From contig DAHUZP010000078.1 in assembly GCA_027306505.1 (NCBI GenBank), forward strand, positions 1-64,000: DNA of 64,000 bases, written 5' to 3'. This DNA comes from Thermoplasmata archaeon. Its GTDB lineage: Archaea; Thermoplasmatota; Thermoplasmata; Lutacidiplasmatales; UBA184. Shown here in pieces: positions 16,036 to 23,351 of the stretch (positions within the stretch are counted from its first letter, which is position 1; each line of letters opens with the position of its first letter). Both the position numbers and the translations under genes were made by a program. The notes below the pieces were generated by a model. The model ran no database searches. It had not been told where the DNA came from and worked only from the letters and a program-made list of their open reading frames with translations.

Positions 16036-16929
16036 ATGAGCTCCACCGACCCCCCCTCCACGTCCCCTCCACCCTCCGCGACGGGAGCGACCGCGAAGCG
16101 GCGCGAGAAGGGTGGTGCTCCGGACAGTGGACGGATGCCCTCAGGCACGCGGCGGATCGACCTGCCGGCCCCCAACGCCCCCGATCCCTCGATCCTCCTG
16201 GTCGGCGTGGCCCACGTCCTCGACCTCGAGAGCGGGCTCGACCACGTGCTGGGCTCCTTCGGTCCGAAGGCGCTCGCGGTGGAGCTCGACCCCGAGCGGG
16301 CGGAGGTGCTCGCGGAACGGGTGCGGGAGCGCGAGCAGGGAGCGGAAGGGGGACGGAAAGGAGGGTCCGGTTCCGGGGCCCCCGTGCTGCTTCGCCTGTG
16401 GGCGAAGATGCAGGACCGCTTCGCGGCCGACATGGGGGGGGTCCCTGGTGAGGAGATGCTCCAGGTGGGAGCTTTCGCGAAGCAGCGCTCGCTCCCCTGC
16501 TTCCTCGTGGACGACCCGATCCGCGAGGTCGCTCCCCGGCTCCTCGCGTCGCTCTCGCCCAGGGAGCGGGTCCGCCTGCTCGTCTCCACGGTGATCGCGC
16601 TCTTCATCCCCACCCGGCTCGTGGAGAAGGAGATCCAGTCCTACTCCGAGCATCGGGAGGAGTACCTGGGGATCCTGCGGGAGCAGTACCCCACCGTCTC
16701 CAGGGTGTTGCTCGACGAACGGAACGTCCACATGGCCGAGCGCATCGCCGCCCTCGCCCGTTCCTACGGCCCCGTCGCGGCCGTGGTGGGGGACGCGCAC
16801 GTCTCGGGCCTCTCCCAGGCGCTCGCCGCGACAGGACTGCCCGTTCGCCAGGTGCGATTGGAGACCCTGATGGGACCCGCGGCCCCCGCCTCCGCCACCT
16901 CGGCGAAACCGCCCGCCTCCCCGACCTGA
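16036..16929 (+). CDS. TraB/PrgY-family protein
   Basis: A 297-residue protein with the TraB-domain pattern: LLVGVAHV near the start, ALAVELDPERAEVL, MGGVPGEEMLQV, LVDDPIREV, DERNVHMAERI and a final VVGDAHVSGL. The conserved His, Glu and Arg of these motifs suggest a metal-dependent hydrolase related to the EreA/ChaN-like fold. Bacterial PrgY limits peptide pheromone activity. The archaeal role is unknown. Archaeal TraB proteins usually carry a C-terminal membrane domain, which is missing here. A Pro/Ser-rich first 45 residues may not be translated, as an ATG at 16135 is also possible. Confidence 0.8.
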   Translation: MSSTDPPSTSPPPSATGATAKRREKGGAPDSGRMPSGTRRIDLPAPNAPDPSILLVGVAHVLDLESGLDHVLGSFGPKALAVELDPERAEVLAERVREREQGAEGGRKGGSGSGAPVLLRLWAKMQDRFAADMGGVPGEEMLQVGAFAKQRSLPCFLVDDPIREVAPRLLASLSPRERVRLLVSTVIALFIPTRLVEKEIQSYSEHREEYLGILREQYPTVSRVLLDERNVHMAERIAALARSYGPVAAVVGDAHVSGLSQALAATGLPVRQVRLETLMGPAAPASATSAKPPASPT

Positions 16930-17012
16930 GAGGCGGCGGCCCGGGCTTGCCCGCGGATCCGCGCTGCGAGGGGGTCAGGACCGGCCCAAGAGCGACGCTT
17001 CTCCTCCCAACC

Positions 17013-17020
17013 GATATGTA
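17013..17020 (+). promoter_or_regulatory. TATA-like box of the AIM24 cluster
   Basis: GATATGTA lies about 35 nt before the TTG/GTG start region, the only AT-rich segment in this spacer. Confidence 0.45.
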
Positions 17021-17050
17021 GGGCCCGACCCTCCACATGGAGGACGTTCC

Positions 17051-17701
17051 TTGGTGCAGCTCGAGACCCTCAAGGGAATCGTTCCCGCCTGCCTTGCCAC
17101 CCTTGCCCCCCAGGAATCCATCTACTGCGAGCACGGGATCATGCTCTACAAGGACTCCACGGTGGGCGTCGGCCGAAAGACCATCCAGTCTGGCGGAACG
17201 TTCGGCGCGGTGAAGCGGAGCACCGTCGGCGGGATCCCCTTCTTCCTCGCCGAGTTCACCGGCCCCGGGAGCGTCGCCTTCTCGCGTGACGGCGTGGGGG
17301 AGATCCGGGACATCACGCTCGCCCCGGGCGAGGTCCTGGACGTGGCCGAGGGCTCCCTGCTCTGTGCGGAGAACCGCATCCCCTACGACATGTTCTACGT
17401 CTCGGGGACCCACCGCCCCGGCCGCATGGTGGGCTTCTGGATGGACCGTCTCACCGGTCCCGGGTCGATCGCCCTCCACGGCTTCGGCAACGTCATCTCG
17501 ATGACCCTCGCCCCTCAGGAGAAGGTCACCTGCGACTACGGCGCGTTGCTGTTCAAGAGCGGGAGCGTTCAAGCGAAGTCCCTCAACCTTCCCTTCGGGG
17601 GAGGGCTCCTCGGCCATCTCGAGGCCTACGAGGTGTTGGAGCTCATCGGCCCGGGCAAGGTCGCCCTGCAGAGCATCGACCCGAAGAAGCCCCACACCTG
17701 A
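17051..17701 (+). CDS. AIM24-family protein, copy 1
   Basis: A 216-residue beta-rich protein of the AIM24/TIGR00266 (DUF124) family, with repeated strand-turn units such as FTGPGSVAFSR, LAPGEVLDV and LTGPGSIALHG, arranged as an internal duplication. The fold is a trimeric double-stranded beta-helix. Yeast Aim24 affects mitochondrial inner-membrane organisation, and the prokaryotic role is unknown. It starts at TTG 17051 or the GTG directly after. It is the first of three paralogues in a row. Confidence 0.88.
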   Translation: MVQLETLKGIVPACLATLAPQESIYCEHGIMLYKDSTVGVGRKTIQSGGTFGAVKRSTVGGIPFFLAEFTGPGSVAFSRDGVGEIRDITLAPGEVLDVAEGSLLCAENRIPYDMFYVSGTHRPGRMVGFWMDRLTGPGSIALHGFGNVISMTLAPQEKVTCDYGALLFKSGSVQAKSLNLPFGGGLLGHLEAYEVLELIGPGKVALQSIDPKKPHT

Positions 17702-17740
17702 GTCCAAAGAACATTCTCACGGAGGAGCGAGGAGAGAACC

Positions 17741-17932
17741 ATGCCGGTCCCGGAGGAGTTCGTCAAGAAGCGGAGCGAGGTCACGATCAGCCGGGCCACG
17801 CTGAGGGAGATCAACTGCCGCAGCTGCGGAGCGAAGATCAAGCCCCAGAACATCACCGGCGGCTACGCCCGCTGCGAGTACTGCGGCGGCACCTACGCCC
17901 TGGAAGTCCAAGGCGGCCCTCCCGGAGGTTAG
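17741..17932 (+). CDS. Small zinc-ribbon protein within the AIM24 cluster
   Basis: A 63-residue protein with one treble-clef or zinc-ribbon site: CRSC (about 26-29) and CEYC (about 45-48). It sits between AIM24 copies 1 and 2, with its stop two bases before the TTG of copy 2, so it is expressed with them. It may chaperone, recruit or regulate the AIM24 proteins. Confidence 0.75.
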   Translation: MPVPEEFVKKRSEVTISRATLREINCRSCGAKIKPQNITGGYARCEYCGGTYALEVQGGPPGG

Positions 17933-17934
17933 CG

Positions 17935-18585
17935 TTGAAGGCCGACACGGTCGGGGGCATCACCCCCGCGGTCCTGGTGCAGCTCCAACCGGGCGAGAAG
18001 GTCCTCGCGGCGCACGACATCATGCTGCACATGGACGGCCCGGTCAAGATCGCGCGGAAGAGCCTGAAGCACCTGGGCGTCAGCACGGCGCACCTCATGT
18101 CGCTGCGGGCCCGGGGGGACTCCGAGGACTCCTACTTCTTCGCCGAGTTCGAGGGCCCCGGCAACGTGACCTTCTCCCGGGACAAGGCGGGGGAGGTACG
18201 GATCCTCCAGCTCGCCCCCGGACAGGGCATCCGCCTGCGCTCCGGGCACCTGATCTGCTTCGACGAGACCGTCCGCTACAACCCGATGATCCTCGCCCAG
18301 TGGGTGATCCAGAACGGGCAGGACCAGGATACGGAGTACCTCTTCGCGGACGAGCTCTACGGCCCGGGGACCATCGTCTTCCAGTCCTACGGGAACATCC
18401 TCTCCTTCAACCTCCGACCGGGGGAGGCGATGCGGACCTCCACCGAGGGGCTGCTCGCGAGCTCCCCCACCACGTCCGTCAACGTGGGCTGGCTCGGCGC
18501 CCAGATGGCCGGGCTCATGATGAACCCCAAGCCCATCCTCTACCTGACCGGCCCCGGCCAGGTGATGGTCCACAGCGGGGTGTGA
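17935..18585 (+). CDS. AIM24-family protein, copy 2
   Basis: A 216-residue paralogue of the neighbouring AIM24 proteins and the most divergent of the three. It retains FEGPGNVTFSRD, LAPGQGIRLRSG and YGPGTIVFQSYGN. It lacks the fixed GFWMDRLTGPG segment found in copies 1 and 3, where it reads DELYGPG. GGAGGT at 17924-17929 is a good ribosome-binding site for the TTG start at 17935. Confidence 0.85.
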   Translation: MKADTVGGITPAVLVQLQPGEKVLAAHDIMLHMDGPVKIARKSLKHLGVSTAHLMSLRARGDSEDSYFFAEFEGPGNVTFSRDKAGEVRILQLAPGQGIRLRSGHLICFDETVRYNPMILAQWVIQNGQDQDTEYLFADELYGPGTIVFQSYGNILSFNLRPGEAMRTSTEGLLASSPTTSVNVGWLGAQMAGLMMNPKPILYLTGPGQVMVHSGV

Positions 18586-18586
18586 C

Positions 18587-19240
18587 ATGCAGGTCACGGT
18601 CCAGGGGAACTTCGTCCCCGTGGCGCTCGTCCAGCTCAATCCGGGAGAGGAGATCTTCTGCGAGGGCGGGCTCATGGTCTACTCCGACCCCACGGTCAAT
18701 GTGGGGATCCGGCCCTTCACGCAGGGGGGCTTCGGCCAGATCATGCGAAGGACGATGGTCGGGGGACTGCCCTTCTTCATGCACGTCTACCAGGGCCCGG
18801 GCTACGCCGCGTTCAGCCGCCTCGGCCCCGGAGAGGTCCGCGTCCTCGAGCTCGCCCCGGGCCAGACCATCGACATCGCGGAGCACTCGCTCCTCCTCGC
18901 GACGAACACGGTCCGGTATGACACGTTCTACGTGCCCGGCACCGGGCGCGTCGGCCGCCTGGTCGGGTTCTGGATGGACCGGCTGACCGGACCTGGGACC
19001 ATCGCCTACCACGGGCACGGGGACATCCTCGGCTTCGACCTCAAGCCCGGGGAGACGATGCAGATCGACCATGGCGGACTGCTCCGCAAGGACGCGACGG
19101 TCCAGCTACGCACGTTCAACCAGCCGCTCGGGACCGGCCTCTTGGGCCATGCCATGAGCTTCGAGGCGATCCACGTGGAGGGGCCGGGCCGGCTCGAGCT
19201 CCAGACCGTGGACCCGACGCATCACCATCAGCAAGGGTAG
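18587..19240 (+). CDS. AIM24-family protein, copy 3
   Basis: A 217-residue paralogue that starts one base after the stop of copy 2. It shares VGFWMDRLTGPG with copy 1, and both end with a GPG-x-LxLQ(S/T)(I/V)DP segment. The C-terminus is a His-rich HHHQQG. The tight spacing of the cluster suggests that the three copies form a hetero-oligomer made from one message. Confidence 0.87.
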   Translation: MQVTVQGNFVPVALVQLNPGEEIFCEGGLMVYSDPTVNVGIRPFTQGGFGQIMRRTMVGGLPFFMHVYQGPGYAAFSRLGPGEVRVLELAPGQTIDIAEHSLLLATNTVRYDTFYVPGTGRVGRLVGFWMDRLTGPGTIAYHGHGDILGFDLKPGETMQIDHGGLLRKDATVQLRTFNQPLGTGLLGHAMSFEAIHVEGPGRLELQTVDPTHHHQQG

Positions 19241-19256
19241 GGACCTCCCCGGTCCC
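19240..19256. terminator. GGGACC/GGTCCC hairpin between convergent genes
   Basis: GGGACC (19240-19245) pairs with GGTCCC (19251-19256) around TCCCC. It starts within the AIM24 copy 3 stop codon and ends before the stop of the opposing Mrp gene. Confidence 0.5.
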
Positions 19257-19260
19257 GCGC

Positions 19261-20145
19261 CTACAGGACCGTCAAGGTCCGCGAGCGGCTCTCCCGCAGG
19301 CTCTCCAGGAACCCGTGGACCGCCGAGGTGACCATCGGGGAGGAGTACTCCGCGATCCTCCCCCGGTCACCGAGCTCGCTGATCCGAGCATCGATGGGAA
19401 GGCTCCCCAGGAAGGGAGTGTCGTAGGAGCGGGCGAGCTCCTCGCCCCGGGAGGGACCGTAGGGCCGCAGCACCTCGTGGCAATGCGGGCACTCCACCGT
19501 CGCCATGTTCTCCACGATCCCCAGGAGCGCGACGTGGAGCTCCCGGGCCATGTTGACCGCCTTCTTCACGATGAGCTGGGCGAGCTCCTGAGGTGTGGTC
19601 ACGAACACCATCCCGTCGATGGGTACGGTCTGGAAGACCGTGAGCGGAACGTCGGAGGTCCCCGGAGGCATGTCCAAGAAGAGGAAGTCGAGCTCGCCCC
19701 AGTTGACCCCGCCAAAGAACTGGGTGATGAGGCGCGTCACGAGCGGTCCCCGCCAGATGACGGGGGTCTCCGCGTCCTCCACGAGGAACTGGCTCGAGAC
19801 GGCCTTGATCCCCTCCGGGGTGACCGCGGGCTCGACGCCTTCGCCACGGTCCTTGAGATGCCCGCCCAGCCCGAGCAGCTTCGGCACCGAGGGCCCGGTG
19901 ATGTCCGCGTCGAGGATGCCCACCTTCTTGCCCTGACGCTGGAGCTCGCAGGCGAGCAGCGCGGTCATGGCGGACTTGCCGACCCCGCCCTTCCCGCTGC
20001 CCACGGCGATGACGTTCTGGATCTGCCCCTTGGGCAACCGCTGAAGGACGCCGCCCGCCATGCCGGGACGGCGCGCGGTGGGAGACGAGGAGGGAGGGCG
20101 GGAGGAGGGCGCAGTGGGCTCCGCGGCGTGAGGGTCGGTGGCCAC
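19261..20145 (-). CDS. Mrp/NBP35-family iron-sulfur carrier ATPase
   Basis: A 294-residue P-loop ATPase with the deviant Walker A GSGKGGVGKS, the switch DADITGPSVPKLLG and LDMPPGTSD. CPHCH near the C-terminus supplies the CxxC that binds a bridging [4Fe-4S] cluster in dimers. Such proteins carry Fe-S clusters to apo-enzymes, of which this window has several (primase, UDG, Rieske). The GTG at 20145 is preferred over a TTG six codons upstream because a TATA-like GTTAAATAC lies 24 nt before it. The first 35 residues are a Pro/Ser-rich leader. Confidence 0.9.
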   Translation of the reverse strand: MATDPHAAEPTAPSSRPPSSSPTARRPGMAGGVLQRLPKGQIQNVIAVGSGKGGVGKSAMTALLACELQRQGKKVGILDADITGPSVPKLLGLGGHLKDRGEGVEPAVTPEGIKAVSSQFLVEDAETPVIWRGPLVTRLITQFFGGVNWGELDFLFLDMPPGTSDVPLTVFQTVPIDGMVFVTTPQELAQLIVKKAVNMARELHVALLGIVENMATVECPHCHEVLRPYGPSRGEELARSYDTPFLGSLPIDARISELGDRGRIAEYSSPMVTSAVHGFLESLRESRSRTLTVL

Positions 20146-20164
20146 GGGCCATCGACGGGTCAAG

Positions 20165-20173
20165 CGTATTTAA
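20165..20173. promoter_or_regulatory. Shared TATA-like element of a divergent gene pair
   Basis: GTATTTAAC (reading GTTAAATAC on the minus strand) is about 24 nt from the Mrp GTG and about 32 nt from the acyl-CoA synthetase GTG. It is the only AT-rich stretch in the 56-bp divergent spacer, so one element may serve both directions. Confidence 0.5.
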
Positions 20174-20201
20174 CGCGGGACAGATAGTCCCACGCTCCAG
20201 A

Positions 20202-22418
20202 GTGCACGGCATCAGGAGCGAGATGACCCCGGTTCCGCACGGCCCAACCTCCGAGCTGCGCGAGCTCTTCGCTCCGCGCTCCGTCGCCGTGCTCGGCGCC
20301 TCCCGGCGTCCGGGGAGCGTGGGGGCGAGCCTCTTCCACAACATCATCGCGGCCGGGTTCACCGGGGTCGTCTATCCGGTGAACCCTTCCTGGCCCAGCG
20401 TCGGAGGGGTCCGCTGCTACCCGCGCGTCTCCGACCTTCCCGAGGTCCCGGACCTCGCGGTGGTCATCGTCCCTGCTCCCGGGGTCCTGGACGCGGTGGA
20501 GGAGCTCGGCCGTCTCGGCACCAAGGGGGTCGTCGTCATCTCCTCCGGCTTCAAGGAGATCGGAGGGGAGGGGATCCCCCGGGAGCAGAAGCTCGTCGCT
20601 TCCGCCCGGAAGTGGGGCATGAGCCTGGTCGGGCCCAACTGCTTCGGGGTCTTCAACACCGATCCCGCGGTGCGCCTGAACGCGACGTTCTCCGACACCC
20701 TGCCCACCGAAGGGAACATCGCGTTCATCTCGCAGAGCGGCGCGCTCGGCGCGGGCATCCTCCATTACGCCCAGGCCCAGCGGATCGGCTTCACGCGCTT
20801 CGTCTCGGTGGGGAACCGGGCCGGGGTCGACGAGAACGACCTCCTGCTCTCCCTCGCCAAGGACGACCGCACCCGGGTGGTCCTCCTCTACCTCGAGTCC
20901 CTCGCCCAGAGCCGCCGGTTCCTCGAGGTGGCCCGCGAGGTCACGGAGAAGAAGGCGGTCCTCTGCATCAAGTCCGGTCGGACGCCGCAAGGGGCGGCGG
21001 CGGCGCTCAGCCACACGGGCTCGCTCGCCCGGGCCCAGTCCGACCGGCTCTACGACGGGCTCTTCCTCCAGTCCCGGGTCCTGCGGGCGGGGACGCTCGG
21101 GGAGCTCTTCCAGATGGCCAAGGTCTTCGCGGCGGCCCCCGAGGGCGGAGGGAAGCGTCTTGCGATCCTCACCAACTCCGGAGGACCGGCGATCCTCGCC
21201 GCCGATGCCGCGCCCAGGGCCGGGCTCGAGCTTCCCGCGCTGCCTCCCCACCGCCAGGAGCGGCTCCGAAGCTTCCTCTCCCCCAACGCCGCCGTGAGGA
21301 ACCCGGTGGACATGACGGCGGACGCGAACGAGGCGGCCTACACCCGGGCCCTGCGCGAGGTGCTGGGGGACCCGACCGTGGACCAGGTGCTCGTCATCGC
21401 GACCCCCACGGGTTCCTCTACGGGCCTCTCCATCGCGAAGGCCTTTCTCAAGGCCTGGAAGTCCCGGCCCAAGCCGACCGCGGCCTGCCTCTTCGGGCTC
21501 GAGGACCTTTCCGAGGAGGTCGCGCTCCTGGAAGCCGGGGGGATCCCCAACTTCACCTTCCCCGAGGAGGGCGTCCGGGCGTTGGGCCGCTGGGCCGAGT
21601 GGCAGTCGTGGAAGAAGCGACCGCGTCCCCCCCTCGTCTCCTTCGAGGTGGACGCCGCGAAGGCCCGTTCGCTCCTCGAGCGCGCGGTCCGTGACGGACG
21701 GAGAGCGCTCGCGGACTTCGAAGCACGGGAGGTCCTCCAGTGCTACGGGTTCGAGGTACCTCCCTGGGAGCTGGTCCAGGACGAGGAGCAGGCCCGTCAG
21801 GCCTCCGAGCGTGTCGGCTACCCGATCGCGCTCAAGATCGCCTCCCGTGACATCCTGCACAAGACCGACGTCGGTGGGGTCGCCCTCGATCTCAGGGACG
21901 CTTCCGCGGTCGCGGCCGCTCTCACGAAGATGCGGGCCCAGGTGGCGCGGTCCGCGCCCCAGGCCCGGGTCGACGGGTTCGTCGTCGAGCGCATGATCCG
22001 GGGCGGCAAGGAGCTCATCCTCGGGGTCCAGAGGGACCCCGACTTCGGCCCGGTGCTGGTCTTCGGTATGGGCGGGATCTACGTCGAGGTCCTCAAGGAC
22101 GTCTCCTTCCGCCTCGCCCCGATCTCCCCGCTCTCGGCCGAGCACATGGTCGAGGAGACGGCGGGCTTCCGGCTGCTCCAGGGGATGCGAGGAGAGGCCC
22201 GGGCGGACCTTCCCAAGATCCACGACGCGCTGCTCCGCCTCTCCCAGTTCGCGGTGGAGCAGCCGCTCGTGGGCGAGCTCGACATCAATCCGCTGCTCGC
22301 CCTGCCCGAAGGGAAGGGGGCGGTCGTCGTCGACTGCCGGATCGGGCTCACCCTCGCCGGGGCTTCCCAGAAGGACGCCGGGGCCGGGACCGGGACCGCG
22401 CGCCACCGCCGGGCGTGA
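20202..22418 (+). CDS. Acyl-CoA/acetyl-CoA synthetase (ADP-forming), fused alpha-beta
   Basis: A 738-residue NDP-forming synthetase that converts acyl-CoA, ADP and phosphate to acid, CoA and ATP, the energy-conserving step of archaeal amino-acid and pyruvate catabolism. Order: CoA-binding domain (SVAVLGASRRPGSVG), succinyl-CoA synthetase-like domains with SHTGSLA holding the phospho-histidine, then a C-terminal ATP-grasp (YPIALKIASRDILHKTDVGGV, MIRGGKELILG, GELDINPLL). The GTG at 20202 is close to the promoter. An ATG at 20223 is an alternative. The last 71 bases overlap the convergent moaE frame. Confidence 0.93.
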   Translation: MHGIRSEMTPVPHGPTSELRELFAPRSVAVLGASRRPGSVGASLFHNIIAAGFTGVVYPVNPSWPSVGGVRCYPRVSDLPEVPDLAVVIVPAPGVLDAVEELGRLGTKGVVVISSGFKEIGGEGIPREQKLVASARKWGMSLVGPNCFGVFNTDPAVRLNATFSDTLPTEGNIAFISQSGALGAGILHYAQAQRIGFTRFVSVGNRAGVDENDLLLSLAKDDRTRVVLLYLESLAQSRRFLEVAREVTEKKAVLCIKSGRTPQGAAAALSHTGSLARAQSDRLYDGLFLQSRVLRAGTLGELFQMAKVFAAAPEGGGKRLAILTNSGGPAILAADAAPRAGLELPALPPHRQERLRSFLSPNAAVRNPVDMTADANEAAYTRALREVLGDPTVDQVLVIATPTGSSTGLSIAKAFLKAWKSRPKPTAACLFGLEDLSEEVALLEAGGIPNFTFPEEGVRALGRWAEWQSWKKRPRPPLVSFEVDAAKARSLLERAVRDGRRALADFEAREVLQCYGFEVPPWELVQDEEQARQASERVGYPIALKIASRDILHKTDVGGVALDLRDASAVAAALTKMRAQVARSAPQARVDGFVVERMIRGGKELILGVQRDPDFGPVLVFGMGGIYVEVLKDVSFRLAPISPLSAEHMVEETAGFRLLQGMRGEARADLPKIHDALLRLSQFAVEQPLVGELDINPLLALPEGKGAVVVDCRIGLTLAGASQKDAGAGTGTARHRRA

Positions 22419-22914
22419 GGTCGCTCTTCCAGATCGGGACCTCCGCCTTGAGGTGGTCGATCAGGTAGCGAGAGGCTTCGAAGGCCTGGGCCCGGTGCGC
22501 GGCCGAGACCAGGACCGCGACGGAGACCTCGCCCACGCGCACCACCCCCACGCGGTGGACCACCTCGATCCCTTCGGTCCGCCAGCGCCGCTTCGCTTCC
22601 CGCTCCAGCCTCGCCATCTCCTTCTCGGCAAGGGGCACGTACGCCTCGTACAGGAGCGCGCGCACCTTCCCCTGGGGCGTCTGGTCGGCACGGACCCGCC
22701 CGAGGAAGAGCACCACCCCTCCCGAGCCGCCCTGACCTGCCTGCGCCAGCAACGGGGCAGGGTCGATCCGCCCCGCGGTCAGACGGAAGACCAAGCGAGC
22801 CCTCCGGCCCTCCGGTGCAAGGCTGTGTGAACGGCGACCGTGCGAGCGGGGATTCGACCCATGTTCCCCATGTTCCCCACGTTCCCCAAGCTCCCGCCCT
22901 CCATGCCCCCTCAT
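22348..22914 (-). CDS. moaE: Molybdopterin synthase catalytic subunit
   Basis: The core (from about residue 40) matches MoaE: FLGRVRADQT, LLYEAYVPLAEKEM, VVHRVGVVRVGE, SAAHRAQAFEA and VPIWKSD. It transfers sulfur from MoaD to make molybdopterin. The ATG at 22914 overlaps the moaD stop (ATGA), which argues for this start although it adds an odd 40-residue Gly/His/Arg-rich leader made by 9-bp DNA repeats (TGTTCCCCA units near 22861-22890). A TTG at 22794 would give a normal-length protein. The 3' end overlaps the convergent synthetase gene. Confidence 0.87.
   Translation of the reverse strand: MRGHGGRELGERGEHGEHGSNPRSHGRRSHSLAPEGRRARLVFRLTAGRIDPAPLLAQAGQGGSGGVVLFLGRVRADQTPQGKVRALLYEAYVPLAEKEMARLEREAKRRWRTEGIEVVHRVGVVRVGEVSVAVLVSAAHRAQAFEASRYLIDHLKAEVPIWKSDLTPGGGARSRSRPRRPSGKPRRG
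22861..22890. repeat. Imperfect 9-bp tandem repeat in the moaE 5' region
   Basis: Three consecutive copies of ATGTTCCCC/ACGTTCCCC encode the GEHGEHG-type leader of MoaE on the minus strand. The low-complexity leader has probably grown by slippage. Confidence 0.5.
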
Positions 22915-23165
22915 CCCCCGGAGTACGGGGGTAGGATGGCCACTTCGTCGCTGCGCTCGAGCCGGACCGAGCCGAGCGGAGGGTGGACGTAGGAGCCGTT
23001 GACCGCCAGTCGGGCGTGAGGGAGCACCCGCCGTAGCGCCGGATAGGCCCCTTCAAGGTCCTCCAGGAGGCTGCGGAGCGTGGGGCGGTCGACGGCCAGC
23101 GGCCAGTCAATCTCGGAGGCCCCTCCCGCGGCCTCACGGGCCGAGGAGAAGAGCAGGACCTTCAT
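22911..23165 (-). CDS. moaD: Molybdopterin synthase sulfur carrier subunit
   Basis: An 84-residue ubiquitin-like beta-grasp protein ending in SGG, the diglycine that is thiocarboxylated. It starts with MKVLLFSSAREAAG as usual for MoaD and contains AVNGSYV and the DEVAILPP segment before the tail. The ATG at 23165 replaces a longer Pro-rich frame. It precedes and overlaps moaE, so the two subunits are made together. Confidence 0.9.
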   Translation of the reverse strand: MKVLLFSSAREAAGGASEIDWPLAVDRPTLRSLLEDLEGAYPALRRVLPHARLAVNGSYVHPPLGSVRLERSDEVAILPPYSGG

Positions 23166-23310
23166 CGCCGGGGGGGGACGCGGGCGAGCTTGAGGCTTCC
23201 TCAGGGGCTCCGTGCCAGCGCCGGGCCATGGGGGAAGCGGACACCCTCCAGGGGAACTTCTCGACCCATCGGCGTTGACCGCCTGTGGTGGTCTCCCCTC
23301 CACATTCCTG

Positions 23311-23318
23311 CTTTAATA
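23311..23318 (+). promoter_or_regulatory. TATA-like box of the oxidoreductase operon
   Basis: CTTTAATA lies about 38 nt before the ATG at 23352 and would give a leader of roughly a dozen bases. Confidence 0.5.
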
Positions 23319-23351
23319 CGAAGGCGCGCTTGAACGCCGCTCAGGGGACCC

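Noticed and set aside
20160-22406. 748-codon open frame opposite the acyl-CoA synthetase
   Set aside because: It is an antisense shadow: composition is Arg/Gly/Pro/Asp-rich without family motifs, and the plus-strand protein is unmistakable.
22840-22866. tRNA-like T-arm (GGGGATTCGACCC)
   Set aside because: The T-stem does not pair over five bases and no acceptor or anticodon arm lies at the right distance. It is inside the moaE leader.
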